64,000 bases of DNA from Pelobacter seleniigenes DSM 18267. GTDB taxonomy: Bacteria > Desulfobacterota > Desulfuromonadia > Desulfuromonadales > Geopsychrobacteraceae. The notes beneath the pieces were generated by a model. The model saw only the letters and a list, made by a program, of their open reading frames with translations, had not been told where the DNA came from and did no database searches. How positions within the stretch are numbered: the stretch's first letter is position 1; each line of letters opens with the position of its first letter. This document shows positions 37,318-45,998 of the stretch, one piece after another. The stretch covers positions 124,001 to 188,000 of the forward strand of contig NZ_JOMG01000004.1 of assembly GCF_000711225.1 (NCBI RefSeq), in the 5' to 3' direction. Made by a program: the position numbers and the translations under genes.

Positions 37318-37830
37318 CCCCTTTTCCTCATTGACCCCTTACTCGGAGCCGTGCGTCATGGCCCTTTGATTCTTTCAAGCCCAGCCCCCGATATCTCTGT
37401 CCCTGCCTGTACTCATCACTGGATCAGGCCGAAAGCCCCAACTCCTCAAAAAGCATAAGGTTCCTACCGTAGAAACTCGAACATAAAGGGAACTTGATCG
37501 GTTCGGTGAGACCGACCCGGAATCGGTAGTATGGATAGGATTCTCCCCTCTTTACAGACCATATTTTGATCGACAGTAGCAGCGCGTATCTGTATGTTTA
37601 TTCAAGTAAGATTTTTGAAAAGTGTGAGGGGGATACCGGGAAGCTGATTCTAGCAGTTTGCCTATTTGCATGTCTGGTTTCTGTGTCGTCGTATTTCCTC
37701 TCCTTTAATTTTTCTGAGTATTTGAGTCCGGCCTTGTTGGTGGCAAGTTTAGCAGGGTGGCTATAGGCCTTATTCTGCGGGCGCAATGTTTGTCCTTTCC
37801 TACTTTCTTCTTCAGAGAGGAGCATCCACG
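37318..37830. other. Intergenic region, no secure gene
   Basis: About 510 bases. A 66-codon frame starting with TTG at 37566 encodes a hydrophobic peptide but has no ribosome-binding site. Nothing else is recognisable apart from GAGAGGAG at about 37815, which is the ribosome-binding site of the following gene. Confidence 0.5.
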
Positions 37831-39180
37831 ATGACAGGAATTTTGCGACGAGTGATTTTAATCGGGATTTTAATCTCCAGTTTCCTGCTGGCCAGTTGCG
37901 GCGAAAACAGCAGCAAAGATAGTGCAGGGCATACTGGATGGGGAACTCCTGCTACGATTACTGATGGCAGTGGGAACGCTAGTTGGCCGAGTATTGTCAT
38001 GGACAGCGCTGGCAACGCCATTGTTGTCTGGCGGCAATATGATGGTTCTGTTAATAGCCTGTGGTCCAACCGCTACGATGCTGCCACCTCGTCCTGGGGA
38101 ACTGCAGAGCTGATAGAAGCCAACAGCGCAAATACCTTCTCTTTCAAGCTTGCCATGGACAGTTCCGGAAACGCCATGGCTGTTTGGCTGCAATATGATG
38201 GCCCTACTTCTTATAGCCTTTGGGCCAATTACTACGATAGGACGGCCTTGTCCTGGGGAACAGCGGTCGAGATTGAGGGGTATAACGCAAGTTGGAGCGC
38301 TCCTAAGTTAGCTATGGATAATGATGACAATGCTCTGGTGGTCTGGGAAGAATATGACGGTTTCAATTATAGCCTTCGTGTCAGTCGTTACGATGCCGCA
38401 ACTGCCTCTTGGGGAGCGATTGAAGTCGGCGGAAGTGGTGTCGGCGAGGTCGACGATCTCAAGATTGCCACAGACGGTGCTGGAAATGCCATTGTGCTGT
38501 GGCGGCAAATTGACGGTTTAGGCAATACAATTTGGAGCAGTCGCTACAATGCCGGAACCCTATCCTGGGGATCGCAGGACAAAGTAGCGACTGACGGCGG
38601 ACCGGTGTGGGACTGCCAGCTGGCGGTTGATGAAGCGGGTAATGCCATTGCGGTCTGGGTGCACAAGGAAACCACTGGTGATTTACTTTGGGTCAGCCAC
38701 TTCGATGTGACGACACTCTCTTGGGGAGGGGCTGAGGAGATAAAGAGTCGCAATAATGAAGGGGTGGAGTATCCGCAGGTTGCCATGGACGATGCTGGAA
38801 ATGGCATTGTTGCCTGGCGGCAATATACCGCAGCAACTGATAGTATCAAAACTCGTTATTACAATGCAGTCACTTCATCCTGGGAAAGGGTCGCAGATAT
38901 AAAAACAAGCAGTACTGAACTTACCGATTTCCCACAGATCGCCTTCAATGCGGGAGGCGGCATTGCCGTCTGGGAGCAGTCGGACGGTGCAGTTTCTACT
39001 CTGTGGACTAATCGCTTTAATACTGCAACTCTGACCTGGGGAGAGGCGGAAGCGATTACAAACGCTAATGACGAGGCCTATTTCCCACAAATTGCTATGG
39101 ATAGCAACGGCAATGCCATCGTTGTCTGGGTTCATTCGGATGGTGCTGTTGATAATATTTGGGTGAGTCACTCGGAATGA
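37831..39180 (+). CDS. Repeat-rich lipoprotein, predicted beta-propeller
   Basis: A 449-residue predicted lipoprotein with lipobox LASC after a 20-residue signal. The mature protein consists of about eight units of roughly 52 residues with the consensus PQIAMDSNGNAIVVWxQxDG, then xxLWxNRYDAATxSWGxAExI, the last unit being partial. The WxxxDG and SWG blocks at fixed spacing suggest blades of a beta-propeller. The start is set by GAGAGGAG nine bases before the ATG; an earlier in-frame start at 37786 would bury the signal peptide. Surface or periplasmic location is inferred; function unknown. Confidence 0.82.
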   Translation: MTGILRRVILIGILISSFLLASCGENSSKDSAGHTGWGTPATITDGSGNASWPSIVMDSAGNAIVVWRQYDGSVNSLWSNRYDAATSSWGTAELIEANSANTFSFKLAMDSSGNAMAVWLQYDGPTSYSLWANYYDRTALSWGTAVEIEGYNASWSAPKLAMDNDDNALVVWEEYDGFNYSLRVSRYDAATASWGAIEVGGSGVGEVDDLKIATDGAGNAIVLWRQIDGLGNTIWSSRYNAGTLSWGSQDKVATDGGPVWDCQLAVDEAGNAIAVWVHKETTGDLLWVSHFDVTTLSWGGAEEIKSRNNEGVEYPQVAMDDAGNGIVAWRQYTAATDSIKTRYYNAVTSSWERVADIKTSSTELTDFPQIAFNAGGGIAVWEQSDGAVSTLWTNRFNTATLTWGEAEAITNANDEAYFPQIAMDSNGNAIVVWVHSDGAVDNIWVSHSE

Positions 39181-39244
39181 TGCTTTTCACGCAGGAGAAA
39201 TAACTCCATTTTTTTTGCAGATGTAGTTTCTTAACAGAAAATAT

Positions 39245-39296
39245 AAAACAGCCGCGACTTGTATGATTTAGAAAACCTGCGAGTCGCGGCTGTTTT
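39245..39296 (+). terminator. Bidirectional terminator after the lipoprotein gene
   Basis: A perfect 15-bp stem (AAAACAGCCGCGACT / AGTCGCGGCTGTTTT) around a 22-base loop, with A at the left foot and T at the right foot. It can end transcription from the lipoprotein gene, and from the opposite strand as well. Confidence 0.85.
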
Positions 39297-39367
39297 GCAT
39301 GCCGTTGGTGGTCAGTTTAAGCTATTTACTACTGTCGCTTGGTGCAAAGCGCAACTCACTGATCCAA

Positions 39368-39395
39368 GTTGCCGAAATCTCCGGCCTGCCCGAAC
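39368..39395 (+). repeat. 28-bp dispersed repeat, copy 1
   Basis: The segment from GTTGCCGAAAT to CGGCCTGCCCGAAC recurs at 46935-46962 with 26 of 28 bases the same and in the same orientation. Both copies are intergenic and bracket the Cpx-like operon and the accessory island. Confidence 0.6.
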
Positions 39396-39687
39396 CCCTG
39401 TGAGCGTACATCTTTCGCATAGGGTTTCCGTTTAACAGAAAGCTGTGGAAGACAGCTGTTTGGATCCCAAACTGGATTTTTAAGGGCTTTCCGGATCAAT
39501 CCTTTGCATAAGGAGGCTTCGCTCTTCAGTCAGCCCAAGCATGCTCCTATTTTTAATTCTCTTTATTGGCACCCAAAAACTCAGAGTAAGCGACATCGTC
39601 AGCTAAAATGTGGCTTACCCACCATTTTTTGAGGTAATCGAAAAGCTTTTGGGTTGTGTTTTCGTTTGAACACGGCCTTGTCTCGCG

Positions 39688-41049
39688 TTAAGCGCTCTTT
39701 GGAATTTTTGCGGCGTGAGATAGCGGAGCTGTAAACTGGAAGCTCAATCCTTTCTCTTTGTTCTTCTTGACGCTTATTTTTCCCCCGTGCGCAATGATAA
39801 TGCGTTTGCAGAGTGCCAGACCGAGGCCTGTCCCGCCACTTTTCCGGCAGCGACTGCGATCAGCCCTGAAAAAGGGCTCGAACAGGCGCTGCAGATCGGC
39901 ATCCTCAACTCCGTCTCCACGGTCTTTTACACAAACGGAAAAATGCGTTGCTGATGCTGAGACATCCATGACGACGGGGTCGTTACGGCTGTTGTATTTT
40001 ACGGCATTATCCAGCAGGTTGTCGCAGACCCGATTCAACAGTTCCGCGTCGATCTCAGCCGTCGGCAAGGATGGCTCCAGTTGGAGCTGAAATTGGGCAT
40101 TCGGGTGATGGCGAAAAAAACGTTCCTCGACTGCATGAAAAAAATCATCAAGAAAAACGTTTCTTAACTTGAGAGGAAAATTGCCCCGATTTTCTCCGAG
40201 ATCAAGTCTGGCACTGGTCAGAACGTTTTCAATCAGAATCTCCAGTTCTGACAGGTCCTCCCCGATGTCGCGCAGCCTCTTCAACATACGCCCGGAGTCG
40301 CCCGGTGATTCTTCGCACAATTCAAGGGCTACCCGCAGACGAGCCAAAGGAGTCCTGATTTCATGGGAAATATTGGCAAACAGCTCTTTTTCACTGTTGA
40401 TGCGTTCCTCCAGGTTTCCCGCCATTTCATCAAGAGCAAGCGCAAGCTCACCAACCTCGTCTTTTCGGCGCAGACCACTACGTGTACTGAGATGACCTGC
40501 TGCAAGAGATCGCGACGTTGCCGTTAGGCGTTCCAGGGGGCGTGTCAATGCCCTTGTCAATAGCCATGACAAGATTGCAACAACCAGCAAAACGGTTGAT
40601 ATGGCAATTAGAAAGCTTAAGCCTCCGGAGCCTCGTCCCTCGATGAGCAGATAACTGGTTCCGTCGTTCAGGGAGACTGACTGTACCCAGCCGTCATCCT
40701 GGTGAATCGGGTGCCAGCCTCCGACTTTCTCCAGTTGTTCGGGTTTTAGGGCAGGCGGAAGCGAGTCTCCAACTGTTGCAATCTGTTGCCCGGCTGATGA
40801 GTAGATGACCAGACTTCGATTGAGAGCTGTGCTTATTCGCTGCAGCGTCCGTTGCAACTTTTGAGGATCATTGAATACTGCTTCGATGTCTGCTTTGAGG
40901 AGTTTTTGCAGTTGTTCGGGGCGACCATGAAACCTTGATTCCGGCTGAACGAAGACGGTCACCAGAGATACCGCAAGGGTGACCAGAACCAGCAAAAGCA
41001 GGCTGTTGAGATAGATTTTCCAGAACATGCGCTTGGGTATGAGAGTCAT
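39688..41049 (-). CDS. Cpx-like sensor histidine kinase
   Basis: A 453-residue classical membrane kinase: first helix about residues 12-35, a periplasmic domain of about 105 residues, a second helix about 143-165, a HAMP domain (LTRPLERLTATSRSLAAGHL), H-box ANISHEIRTPLARLR (His about 229) and an ATPase domain with NLLDNAVKYNSR, DRGDGV and GGTGLGLALCKR. It overlaps the response regulator stop by four bases and is the last gene of a six-gene operon whose first product is CpxP-like. That context points to envelope or metal stress, as for CpxA. Confidence 0.92.
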   Translation of the reverse strand: MTLIPKRMFWKIYLNSLLLLVLVTLAVSLVTVFVQPESRFHGRPEQLQKLLKADIEAVFNDPQKLQRTLQRISTALNRSLVIYSSAGQQIATVGDSLPPALKPEQLEKVGGWHPIHQDDGWVQSVSLNDGTSYLLIEGRGSGGLSFLIAISTVLLVVAILSWLLTRALTRPLERLTATSRSLAAGHLSTRSGLRRKDEVGELALALDEMAGNLEERINSEKELFANISHEIRTPLARLRVALELCEESPGDSGRMLKRLRDIGEDLSELEILIENVLTSARLDLGENRGNFPLKLRNVFLDDFFHAVEERFFRHHPNAQFQLQLEPSLPTAEIDAELLNRVCDNLLDNAVKYNSRNDPVVMDVSASATHFSVCVKDRGDGVEDADLQRLFEPFFRADRSRCRKSGGTGLGLALCKRIIIAHGGKISVKKNKEKGLSFQFTAPLSHAAKIPKSA

Positions 41050-41753
41050 GTCGTTTCCGGAATCATATACTGATAGCCAACGCTTCGCACAGTACGAATG
41101 CGCTGCGGATGACGGGAGTTGTCACCAAGCTTCTGACGCAGCCTTGAAATATGAACATCGATGGAACGGTCGAATGCCTCATCGGCGTTACCCCGGGCCA
41201 GTTCCATCAGCCGGTCCCGTGACAGGACCTGTCCGGCACGTTCGGCCAGTGCCTGCAGCAGGGCGAATTCATAGCTTGTCAAGTCAAGTGGCCGCCCCAA
41301 TAAGCGTGCCGACAATGACCCCGGATCAAGAGTCAGATCTCCAACAGTGACAACGGCGGTGCGCGGCCCACTCTGTCCACGTGCGCGACGCACCGTCGAG
41401 CGGATTCTGGCGAGCAGTTCACGGGGAGAGAAAGGCTTGTGAATATAGTCGTCCGCACCAATCTCCAGGCCAAGAACCCGGTCGGCTTCCTCTCCCCTGG
41501 CGGTAATCATAATAACGGGAACGTCCGAGTGTTCCCGCAACCGCTGGCAGACGGAGATACCGTCCCGGTCAGGAAGCATGAGGTCAAGCAGAATCAGGTC
41601 GAATCGATGCCTGAGGGCCTGTTGTAAGCCCTGCTCGCCATTTTCTTCAAGCGTGACGATGATGCCATGACCTTCAAGGTATTCCCGGGTCAGATCCGCC
41701 AGGCGGGGATCATCTTCAATCAGCAGCAGATCGATAAGCGCATCAGATTTCAT
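41046..41753 (-). CDS. OmpR-family response regulator (CpxR-like)
   Basis: A 235-residue regulator. The receiver domain has the acidic pair EDD near residue 13, the phosphoacceptor Asp at about 57 (LILLDLMLPDRDG) and Lys in HKPFSPRELL. The C-terminal winged helix-turn-helix ends in the usual SIDVHISRLRQKLGD and RSVGYQYM. It overlaps the kinase gene at its stop and the small membrane protein gene by eleven bases at its start, so all three are co-translated. Confidence 0.94.
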   Translation of the reverse strand: MKSDALIDLLLIEDDPRLADLTREYLEGHGIIVTLEENGEQGLQQALRHRFDLILLDLMLPDRDGISVCQRLREHSDVPVIMITARGEEADRVLGLEIGADDYIHKPFSPRELLARIRSTVRRARGQSGPRTAVVTVGDLTLDPGSLSARLLGRPLDLTSYEFALLQALAERAGQVLSRDRLMELARGNADEAFDRSIDVHISRLRQKLGDNSRHPQRIRTVRSVGYQYMIPETT

Positions 41754-42024
41754 AGCCGTTATCCGCCGATTTCCTTTTTGTAAGAGTCTTTATGAGGCCA
41801 CCGAGCAACTGCCCGGTAACCACGCCCATCATAGCAAGGACAGTGAAACCTGTCTCCAGGGGAGATTTTGCCTGAAGATAGAGAATGACCGGCAGCGACA
41901 GTAGCGAATAGTAGAACCAGCCGAATGTGAATGCTTTTTGTCCTCTACGCATATAGCCGAGGGGGATATTCGCGCCGCTGGCGATAAACAGGTAAAAAAA
42001 AGTCGCAACCCCTCCGTCTGGCAT
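41743..42024 (-). CDS. Small membrane protein in the Cpx-like operon
   Basis: A 93-residue protein with about three membrane helices (roughly residues 4-22, 34-52 and 58-78) and a basic C-terminal tail. I do not recognise the family. Its reading frame runs eleven bases into the regulator gene, and the PAS-like gene ends four bases before it, so it belongs to the operon. No clear ribosome-binding site is visible beyond coupling. Confidence 0.7.
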   Translation of the reverse strand: MPDGGVATFFYLFIASGANIPLGYMRRGQKAFTFGWFYYSLLSLPVILYLQAKSPLETGFTVLAMMGVVTGQLLGGLIKTLTKRKSADNGYEI

Positions 42025-42028
42025 TTGA

Positions 42029-42409
42029 TTATTGTCCTTTCATTGATTCCGGGAACATTTTGTCGGAAGCGTAGGGAGTAATATCGATGCCGAAGTGAAT
42101 ATAGAGGTCGGGCTCGCCCGCCAGTGGGATCCAGTAGGTGTCAAGAACCATACCGACCATATTGACATACTCGACTGACCTCTCTGTCCTGTTGCCCTTC
42201 AGGGCAAAATTGGCGAGGCAATTCTGATGAGCCTCTTTCGGGCCCCTGTCACTGCAGCGAGTTCCAGGAATACACCCCATCGGCTCGGCTGCCTTATTCA
42301 CTGCGATAACAGTCCGGTCCTTGTGGACCAGGATAACCGGAGCAGTAAAATTGTCCCAGTAGAGATGAAAATGTTTGATAATATCTTGACTGATCTGGGT
42401 GTGGTCCAT
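42029..42409 (-). CDS. Stand-alone PAS-like protein with conserved cysteines
   Basis: A 126-residue cytoplasmic protein. The central part reads like a PAS fold (APVILVHKDRTVIAVNKAAE, ending DLYIHFGIDITPYA). It carries three cysteines in the central loop (GCIPGTRCSDRG and HQNCLANFAL), which could bind metal or haem or sense redox. It sits between the DUF1499 lipoprotein and the small membrane protein. A sensory or adaptor role in the operon's two-component system is an inference; no kinase domain is attached. Confidence 0.7.
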   Translation of the reverse strand: MDHTQISQDIIKHFHLYWDNFTAPVILVHKDRTVIAVNKAAEPMGCIPGTRCSDRGPKEAHQNCLANFALKGNRTERSVEYVNMVGMVLDTYWIPLAGEPDLYIHFGIDITPYASDKMFPESMKGQ

Positions 42410-42413
42410 CGTG

Positions 42414-42875
42414 TTAATCCTCCTGTTGCTGTTCGTTAAGTAGGTTTCTCAGCCGCTCGATCCTTTTACGGTTCGCCCCGAGGTCACTGTAGCCAAGCCG
42501 GGATGCCGAGCGCACATGAATCATTTTTTTATCCGGGAAATAAAACTCAACATCATCGACAAATCCCATGATCGCAGACTTGAATTCGGCATGGATGTAG
42601 TCTTTGCGCTGTTCGACCACAGTAACCCGAGGGGATGAAGCCAGGATTCTGTCAATGCTGGCCAAAGCCGTTTCTTTTGTGCCGTGGTAAGTCAGGGGGC
42701 CGATATAGTGTTTCTCGTCTTGCTGATCAGCCTGGCTGCTCACGCAATTTGGGGAATCAGGGCAATGTGCTAGACGGCCATTATTTACGCCGAGATTCGA
42801 CGGAATTTTTCCCGAACATCCGAAAATGCTTCCCAAAATCATAAGTTCAATTGCTCCTGCGAGTAGTTTTTTCAT
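42414..42875 (-). CDS. DUF1499 family lipoprotein
   Basis: A 153-residue predicted lipoprotein (signal ending SIFGC). The mature start has the DUF1499 signature RLAHCPDSPNCVSSQ, and the rest follows the family: YHGTKETALASIDRIL, the HAEFKSAIMGFVDDVEFYF strand pair and the end SRLGYSDLGANRKRIERLR. The function of the family is unknown. It is the second gene of the Cpx-like operon, 36 bases after the CpxP-like gene and four bases before the PAS-like gene. Confidence 0.9.
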   Translation of the reverse strand: MKKLLAGAIELMILGSIFGCSGKIPSNLGVNNGRLAHCPDSPNCVSSQADQQDEKHYIGPLTYHGTKETALASIDRILASSPRVTVVEQRKDYIHAEFKSAIMGFVDDVEFYFPDKKMIHVRSASRLGYSDLGANRKRIERLRNLLNEQQQED

Positions 42876-42911
42876 AGGCTATGGATTTCCTGATGATCCG
42901 CTTCCGAAGGC

Positions 42912-43358
42912 TTATTCTAAGTTGTCATGAGCCTTATGATATTTTCGCTTAAGCTCTTTTCGCTGCTCCGGTGACAGGACCGCATTGATCTCAAGCATGT
43001 GGTCAATGGTGCGATGGAAAAAGGCTGTCATTTGCTCTGATTTTTCGTCGATCTGACTGTGTAAGCGGGCTGCATCCGGCTGATCGCTGAACAGACTGTC
43101 CAGGGTTTTGTTATGGTGAAATGAATTATTCCGGTACATTGATTTCGCGTCTTTCTGGATTTCACTTACGATGGCATGGATTTTGTCTTTCTGATCCGCC
43201 GTCGCGTCGATGCTGCTCAGGACATGCTCAACATGTTTTTCCAGTTTTTTCGCTATCCGGTCCGGATCGGGAGCGCGGTGTCGGTGGCATCCTGTCAGCA
43301 GCAGGCTCGAGACAACGATCGTAACGGCAATCAGGTAGCGAACATTTGTCTTTTTCAT
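42912..43358 (-). CDS. Spy/CpxP-like periplasmic lipoprotein
   Basis: A 148-residue helical exported protein with lipobox LTGC. The mature part is His- and Lys-rich and all-helical. It has two LTxxQ-like motifs, ATADQKDKIHAI and LSPEQRKELKRK, as in CpxP and Spy, periplasmic chaperones that also hold down or report to the Cpx sensor. The clustered His residues (CHRHRAPD and SFHHNK) would suit metal binding. First gene of the operon; the promoter should lie in the gap upstream. Confidence 0.85.
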   Translation of the reverse strand: MKKTNVRYLIAVTIVVSSLLLTGCHRHRAPDPDRIAKKLEKHVEHVLSSIDATADQKDKIHAIVSEIQKDAKSMYRNNSFHHNKTLDSLFSDQPDAARLHSQIDEKSEQMTAFFHRTIDHMLEINAVLSPEQRKELKRKYHKAHDNLE

Positions 43359-43727
43359 GAATTCTCTTCTCCTTGGCTAGATGTCGTTTTTTGTCTGTCA
43401 TTTGGTGCTGATTAATCTAGCGATGTTTTATTGCCTGCTTTTGACGGAACTGTGAAGAAGTATGAAGCTGTTGATTATTTCGAAACGTATTTTGTCAGTC
43501 TCTCGGGATGTTTTCTGAAAAGGGGTGGGGGAGAAGTGCGTTGTTTCACGATTGGTCTGGTGATCAAGGGGAGTGAGCGCGTTGCTTGACTAAAAGGCTT
43601 GGCTCGGGCCCCTGTCCAAAGGCCAGGGGCGGATTTGATCCCTATGGATTGCTACAATAAATCGATTTGAAATCCCTCGGCATCAGTGCTGTACGAGTTC
43701 ACGTTTCACTCTGTCGGGTACCATAAT
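43359..43727. other. Upstream region of the Cpx-like operon
   Basis: About 370 bases without a gene. It must hold the operon promoter (minus strand, near 43359-43450). A GCCCCTG/CAGGGGC hairpin at 43608-43630 lacks a T tract and is not called a terminator. Confidence 0.5.
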
Positions 43728-43767
43728 AAAAACGGCTACTTAATTTTATTGTTGAGTAGCCGTTTTT
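43728..43767 (-). terminator. Rho-independent terminator after the HEPN gene
   Basis: A perfect 13-bp stem (AAAAACGGCTACT / AGTAGCCGTTTTT) with a 14-base loop lies 33 bases beyond the stop of the minus-strand HEPN gene and ends in T on that strand. It could work in both directions. Confidence 0.9.
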
Positions 43768-43799
43768 CGTTGATTGTGTGGGTTCAGGTAGACTTTAAA

Positions 43800-44705
43800 C
43801 TAGATATTAACAGGAATAAATCTGCCGTTTTCTTGGATCCTTCTGCAGTTTCTGATGATTTTGAGAGCCGTATTGAGAGCAAAGCCTGCGCTTGGCGCAA
43901 ATGCCCCAGGCCCTTCATAGAACATTCCTGTTTCTTTCCACTGCCGTTCCTTCAATTTTAAATCACTTGGCAGCTGGTTGATATACTCTTTCCCATGAGC
44001 CAGTTTATTGCGGATTTGAACAAATTTTTGGACACTCGAAAAATCTGCCTCCATTATTGATTTTAATTTCTGAGAAAAATGAGCTTCAGTAATTTTGCTC
44101 CATGAATCTGGGCGCCCTTTTGACGGCTCTTGATCCGTTAAATTTTCCAAGAAAAGATCTACAGCATTAAGGGCCATTATCACGGTCAAGTGGGGTGCTT
44201 TGTAAATTGAGAGTTTTGCTCTTAGGAGCATTTCCTTCCATGGCGGAAGTGGTACCTGTCCTGTTGGTTTTCCTTCAATGGTTAGTAACCCATTAATACT
44301 ATTTGTGCTGTTGTCTGGGTTTGGAGCGATAGAAACCATCACATATTTCTGCTGTATGAATTTGGTAGTGATTCCTCCGGCAAGAAACTTAGCTCCATTA
44401 AAAAATCCTGTCTCTATAGAGTAGACCTCATCGAAAGTATCTTTTATGTCAACCAAATTAGTCTGCCCACTATCACATGAAAATGGTTTGCATACTTTTT
44501 TTCCTTCAGCCCATAAGGCAAAGGCACCACTTGTTGACGAGGCAAACATCTCATCTATTGCTGTGGCTATTTCATAGTCTTTTTGGCATGAGAGACAATT
44601 GACCGTTCCCCAATACCCTGCCCTTGTAATTTTTTCGAGCATTAGAGAATCCCCTCCATGACAGTATGGACATGAAATGAGTGGGGTGTCTAATAAGGTT
44701 TGCAT
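43800..44705 (-). CDS. Zinc-ribbon / HEPN-domain protein
   Basis: A 301-residue cytoplasmic protein I cannot match to a named family. The N-terminus has a zinc ribbon with four Cys (C12, C15, C37, C40; CPYC and CLSC). The C-terminal third is helical and contains FVQIRNKLAHGKEY (Arg about 232, His about 237), the R-x4-H motif of HEPN ribonuclease domains found in toxins and anti-phage effectors. The middle part is beta-rich. AAGGAGG eight bases before 44705 decides the start. GC content is lower than in the core regions. Transcribed alone with a strong terminator. No antitoxin-like partner (such as a MNT nucleotidyltransferase) is adjacent. Confidence 0.75.
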   Translation of the reverse strand: MQTLLDTPLISCPYCHGGDSLMLEKITRAGYWGTVNCLSCQKDYEIATAIDEMFASSTSGAFALWAEGKKVCKPFSCDSGQTNLVDIKDTFDEVYSIETGFFNGAKFLAGGITTKFIQQKYVMVSIAPNPDNSTNSINGLLTIEGKPTGQVPLPPWKEMLLRAKLSIYKAPHLTVIMALNAVDLFLENLTDQEPSKGRPDSWSKITEAHFSQKLKSIMEADFSSVQKFVQIRNKLAHGKEYINQLPSDLKLKERQWKETGMFYEGPGAFAPSAGFALNTALKIIRNCRRIQENGRFIPVNI

Positions 44706-44770
44706 TCGAAGCCTCCTTTTTAGCAAATGAAGAGTCCACCCGGACCATCCATCCGCAGGCGGGCAACTGG

Positions 44771-45790
44771 TTAAAGCTGGATATAGTACATTTCCAGCTG
44801 TTGGGTCGCGTTGTTCGGGACCCAGAAAATATTGCTATTGCCAGACCAACCGCCTCTGTTCCCGATGTCGGTTGTTGCTTCGTGGAGGAGACTTTTGTCG
44901 ACTGTATCGACAATATTCGGATAGCCGTTTTTGATGGCTATAAGGACATCTGAGGTGCTATCCCAGTCGAGATCAAGGGTGGAGTTGACCGTTTGCCAAA
45001 GGTCGGGAATGGTATCAACAATATTCCCTGACGTGTCGAAGCTGGACAGGGCTGTTCCGTCTGATGCTCCACTCCATAGATTGATTCCGTCCCAGGCCAG
45101 TCCCTCGCAAATACCCGTGTCGGTTGTTGGGCAGTTGATTCGTTTTGAGGTCAAACCTGTGGCAGGGTCGATCTTGTAGATATAGTGATCGCTTGTTGTC
45201 CAGATCGCCGAACCGACACAAACGATTTCACTGCCACTGTTGATGTCGGTTTGGTTGTTGGGTGCCCTGGACAGAACATCTCCTGTGCCCGGGTCGATTT
45301 CCAGCCATTCGCTCAAGGCGGTATCATCCCCGGCAAGCATGATGAGGGTTTGCTCTGCCTCGTTAAAGCAGACATCGCCGACCGTTGTGATGCCATCAGG
45401 AAAAGCGAGAGTCGTTGCAAGTTTGGTCACCCGATATTTTTCTGAATCAACGCCTGCTTGAGTGACTGTCAGGGTTATTGTTTCGGAATCGCTCCACCTG
45501 TCATTGCTGACCGTGACTGTGATGACATAGCGGCCAGGTTTGTCCGGGGTGAAGGTGGCGACTTTGGAACTTGAATTTTCAATCGTTGCTTCGCTGCCAA
45601 ACGGAGCGCTGTCAATGGTCCACTTGTAGTTTGATGTGCGGTCCAGTTCAGTATCCCTTGCATCAAGTTTGACCTGCTCCCCAACTGTTGCTGTGGTTGG
45701 TATGCTGGTATGGACAACTGGTTTTGGATCACCGCAACTGGCAAGAATGAGAAAAAGCAGTCCGATGAGAAGTGTTTTGAAGAATTGCAT
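44771..45790 (-). CDS. PKD-domain lipoprotein with propeller-like C-terminal part
   Basis: A 339-residue predicted lipoprotein with lipobox LASC. Residues about 25-110 form an Ig-like PKD domain (VGEQVKLDARDTELDRTSNYKWTID split by a loop, then ATFTPDKPGRYVITVTVSND). The remaining 225 residues repeat short WTTSDHYIYKIDPATG and LAWDGINLWSG-type blocks, suggesting a beta-propeller. It is probably anchored facing the periplasm or outside. The function is unknown; it recalls the repeat lipoprotein at 37831-39180 in style but not in sequence. Confidence 0.8.
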   Translation of the reverse strand: MQFFKTLLIGLLFLILASCGDPKPVVHTSIPTTATVGEQVKLDARDTELDRTSNYKWTIDSAPFGSEATIENSSSKVATFTPDKPGRYVITVTVSNDRWSDSETITLTVTQAGVDSEKYRVTKLATTLAFPDGITTVGDVCFNEAEQTLIMLAGDDTALSEWLEIDPGTGDVLSRAPNNQTDINSGSEIVCVGSAIWTTSDHYIYKIDPATGLTSKRINCPTTDTGICEGLAWDGINLWSGASDGTALSSFDTSGNIVDTIPDLWQTVNSTLDLDWDSTSDVLIAIKNGYPNIVDTVDKSLLHEATTDIGNRGGWSGNSNIFWVPNNATQQLEMYYIQL

Positions 45791-45944
45791 TGTCCCCCCT
45801 TTGGGAATTTAAGCCTTTCCGGCAATTGTAATGCTGATAATGCTGACAAGTCCAAGCCCTTTATTGACCTGGTCGGCACGAATTGTTTTGATGTCGCTTT
45901 GGGCTTGGGCTGTGGTTCTGTTATGTGTGTGGCTTTTTGTCAAA

Positions 45945-45998
45945 GTTTGCGCAGCTTACTTTCAAAATTATTTCAAATAACTAACCAAAAGGGACACT
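45945..45998 (-). mobile_element. Solo end of the TGTCCC-type MITE family
   Basis: Read on the minus strand from 45998, AGTGTCCCTTTTGGTTAGTT and roughly the next 30 bases match the right end of the complete 161-bp element at 53782-53942. The other end is not found within the next few hundred bases, so this is a truncated copy or the edge of a deletion. The last codon of the protease gene (TAG) is made partly of its first two bases. Confidence 0.65.

Larger units (their letters stand above)
39181..39687. other. Intergenic region with terminator and a dispersed repeat
   Basis: About 500 bases between convergent genes, with no coding sequence. It holds the strong hairpin at 39245-39296 and one copy of a 28-base repeat at 39368-39395. 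Confidence 0.6.

Noticed and set aside
37566-37766. 66-residue hydrophobic frame starting with TTG
   Set aside because: No ribosome-binding site, weak start, AT-rich non-coding surroundings.
43608-43630. GCCCCTG/CAGGGGC hairpin upstream of the Cpx-like operon
   Set aside because: Short stem, no T tract, not at a gene end in either direction.
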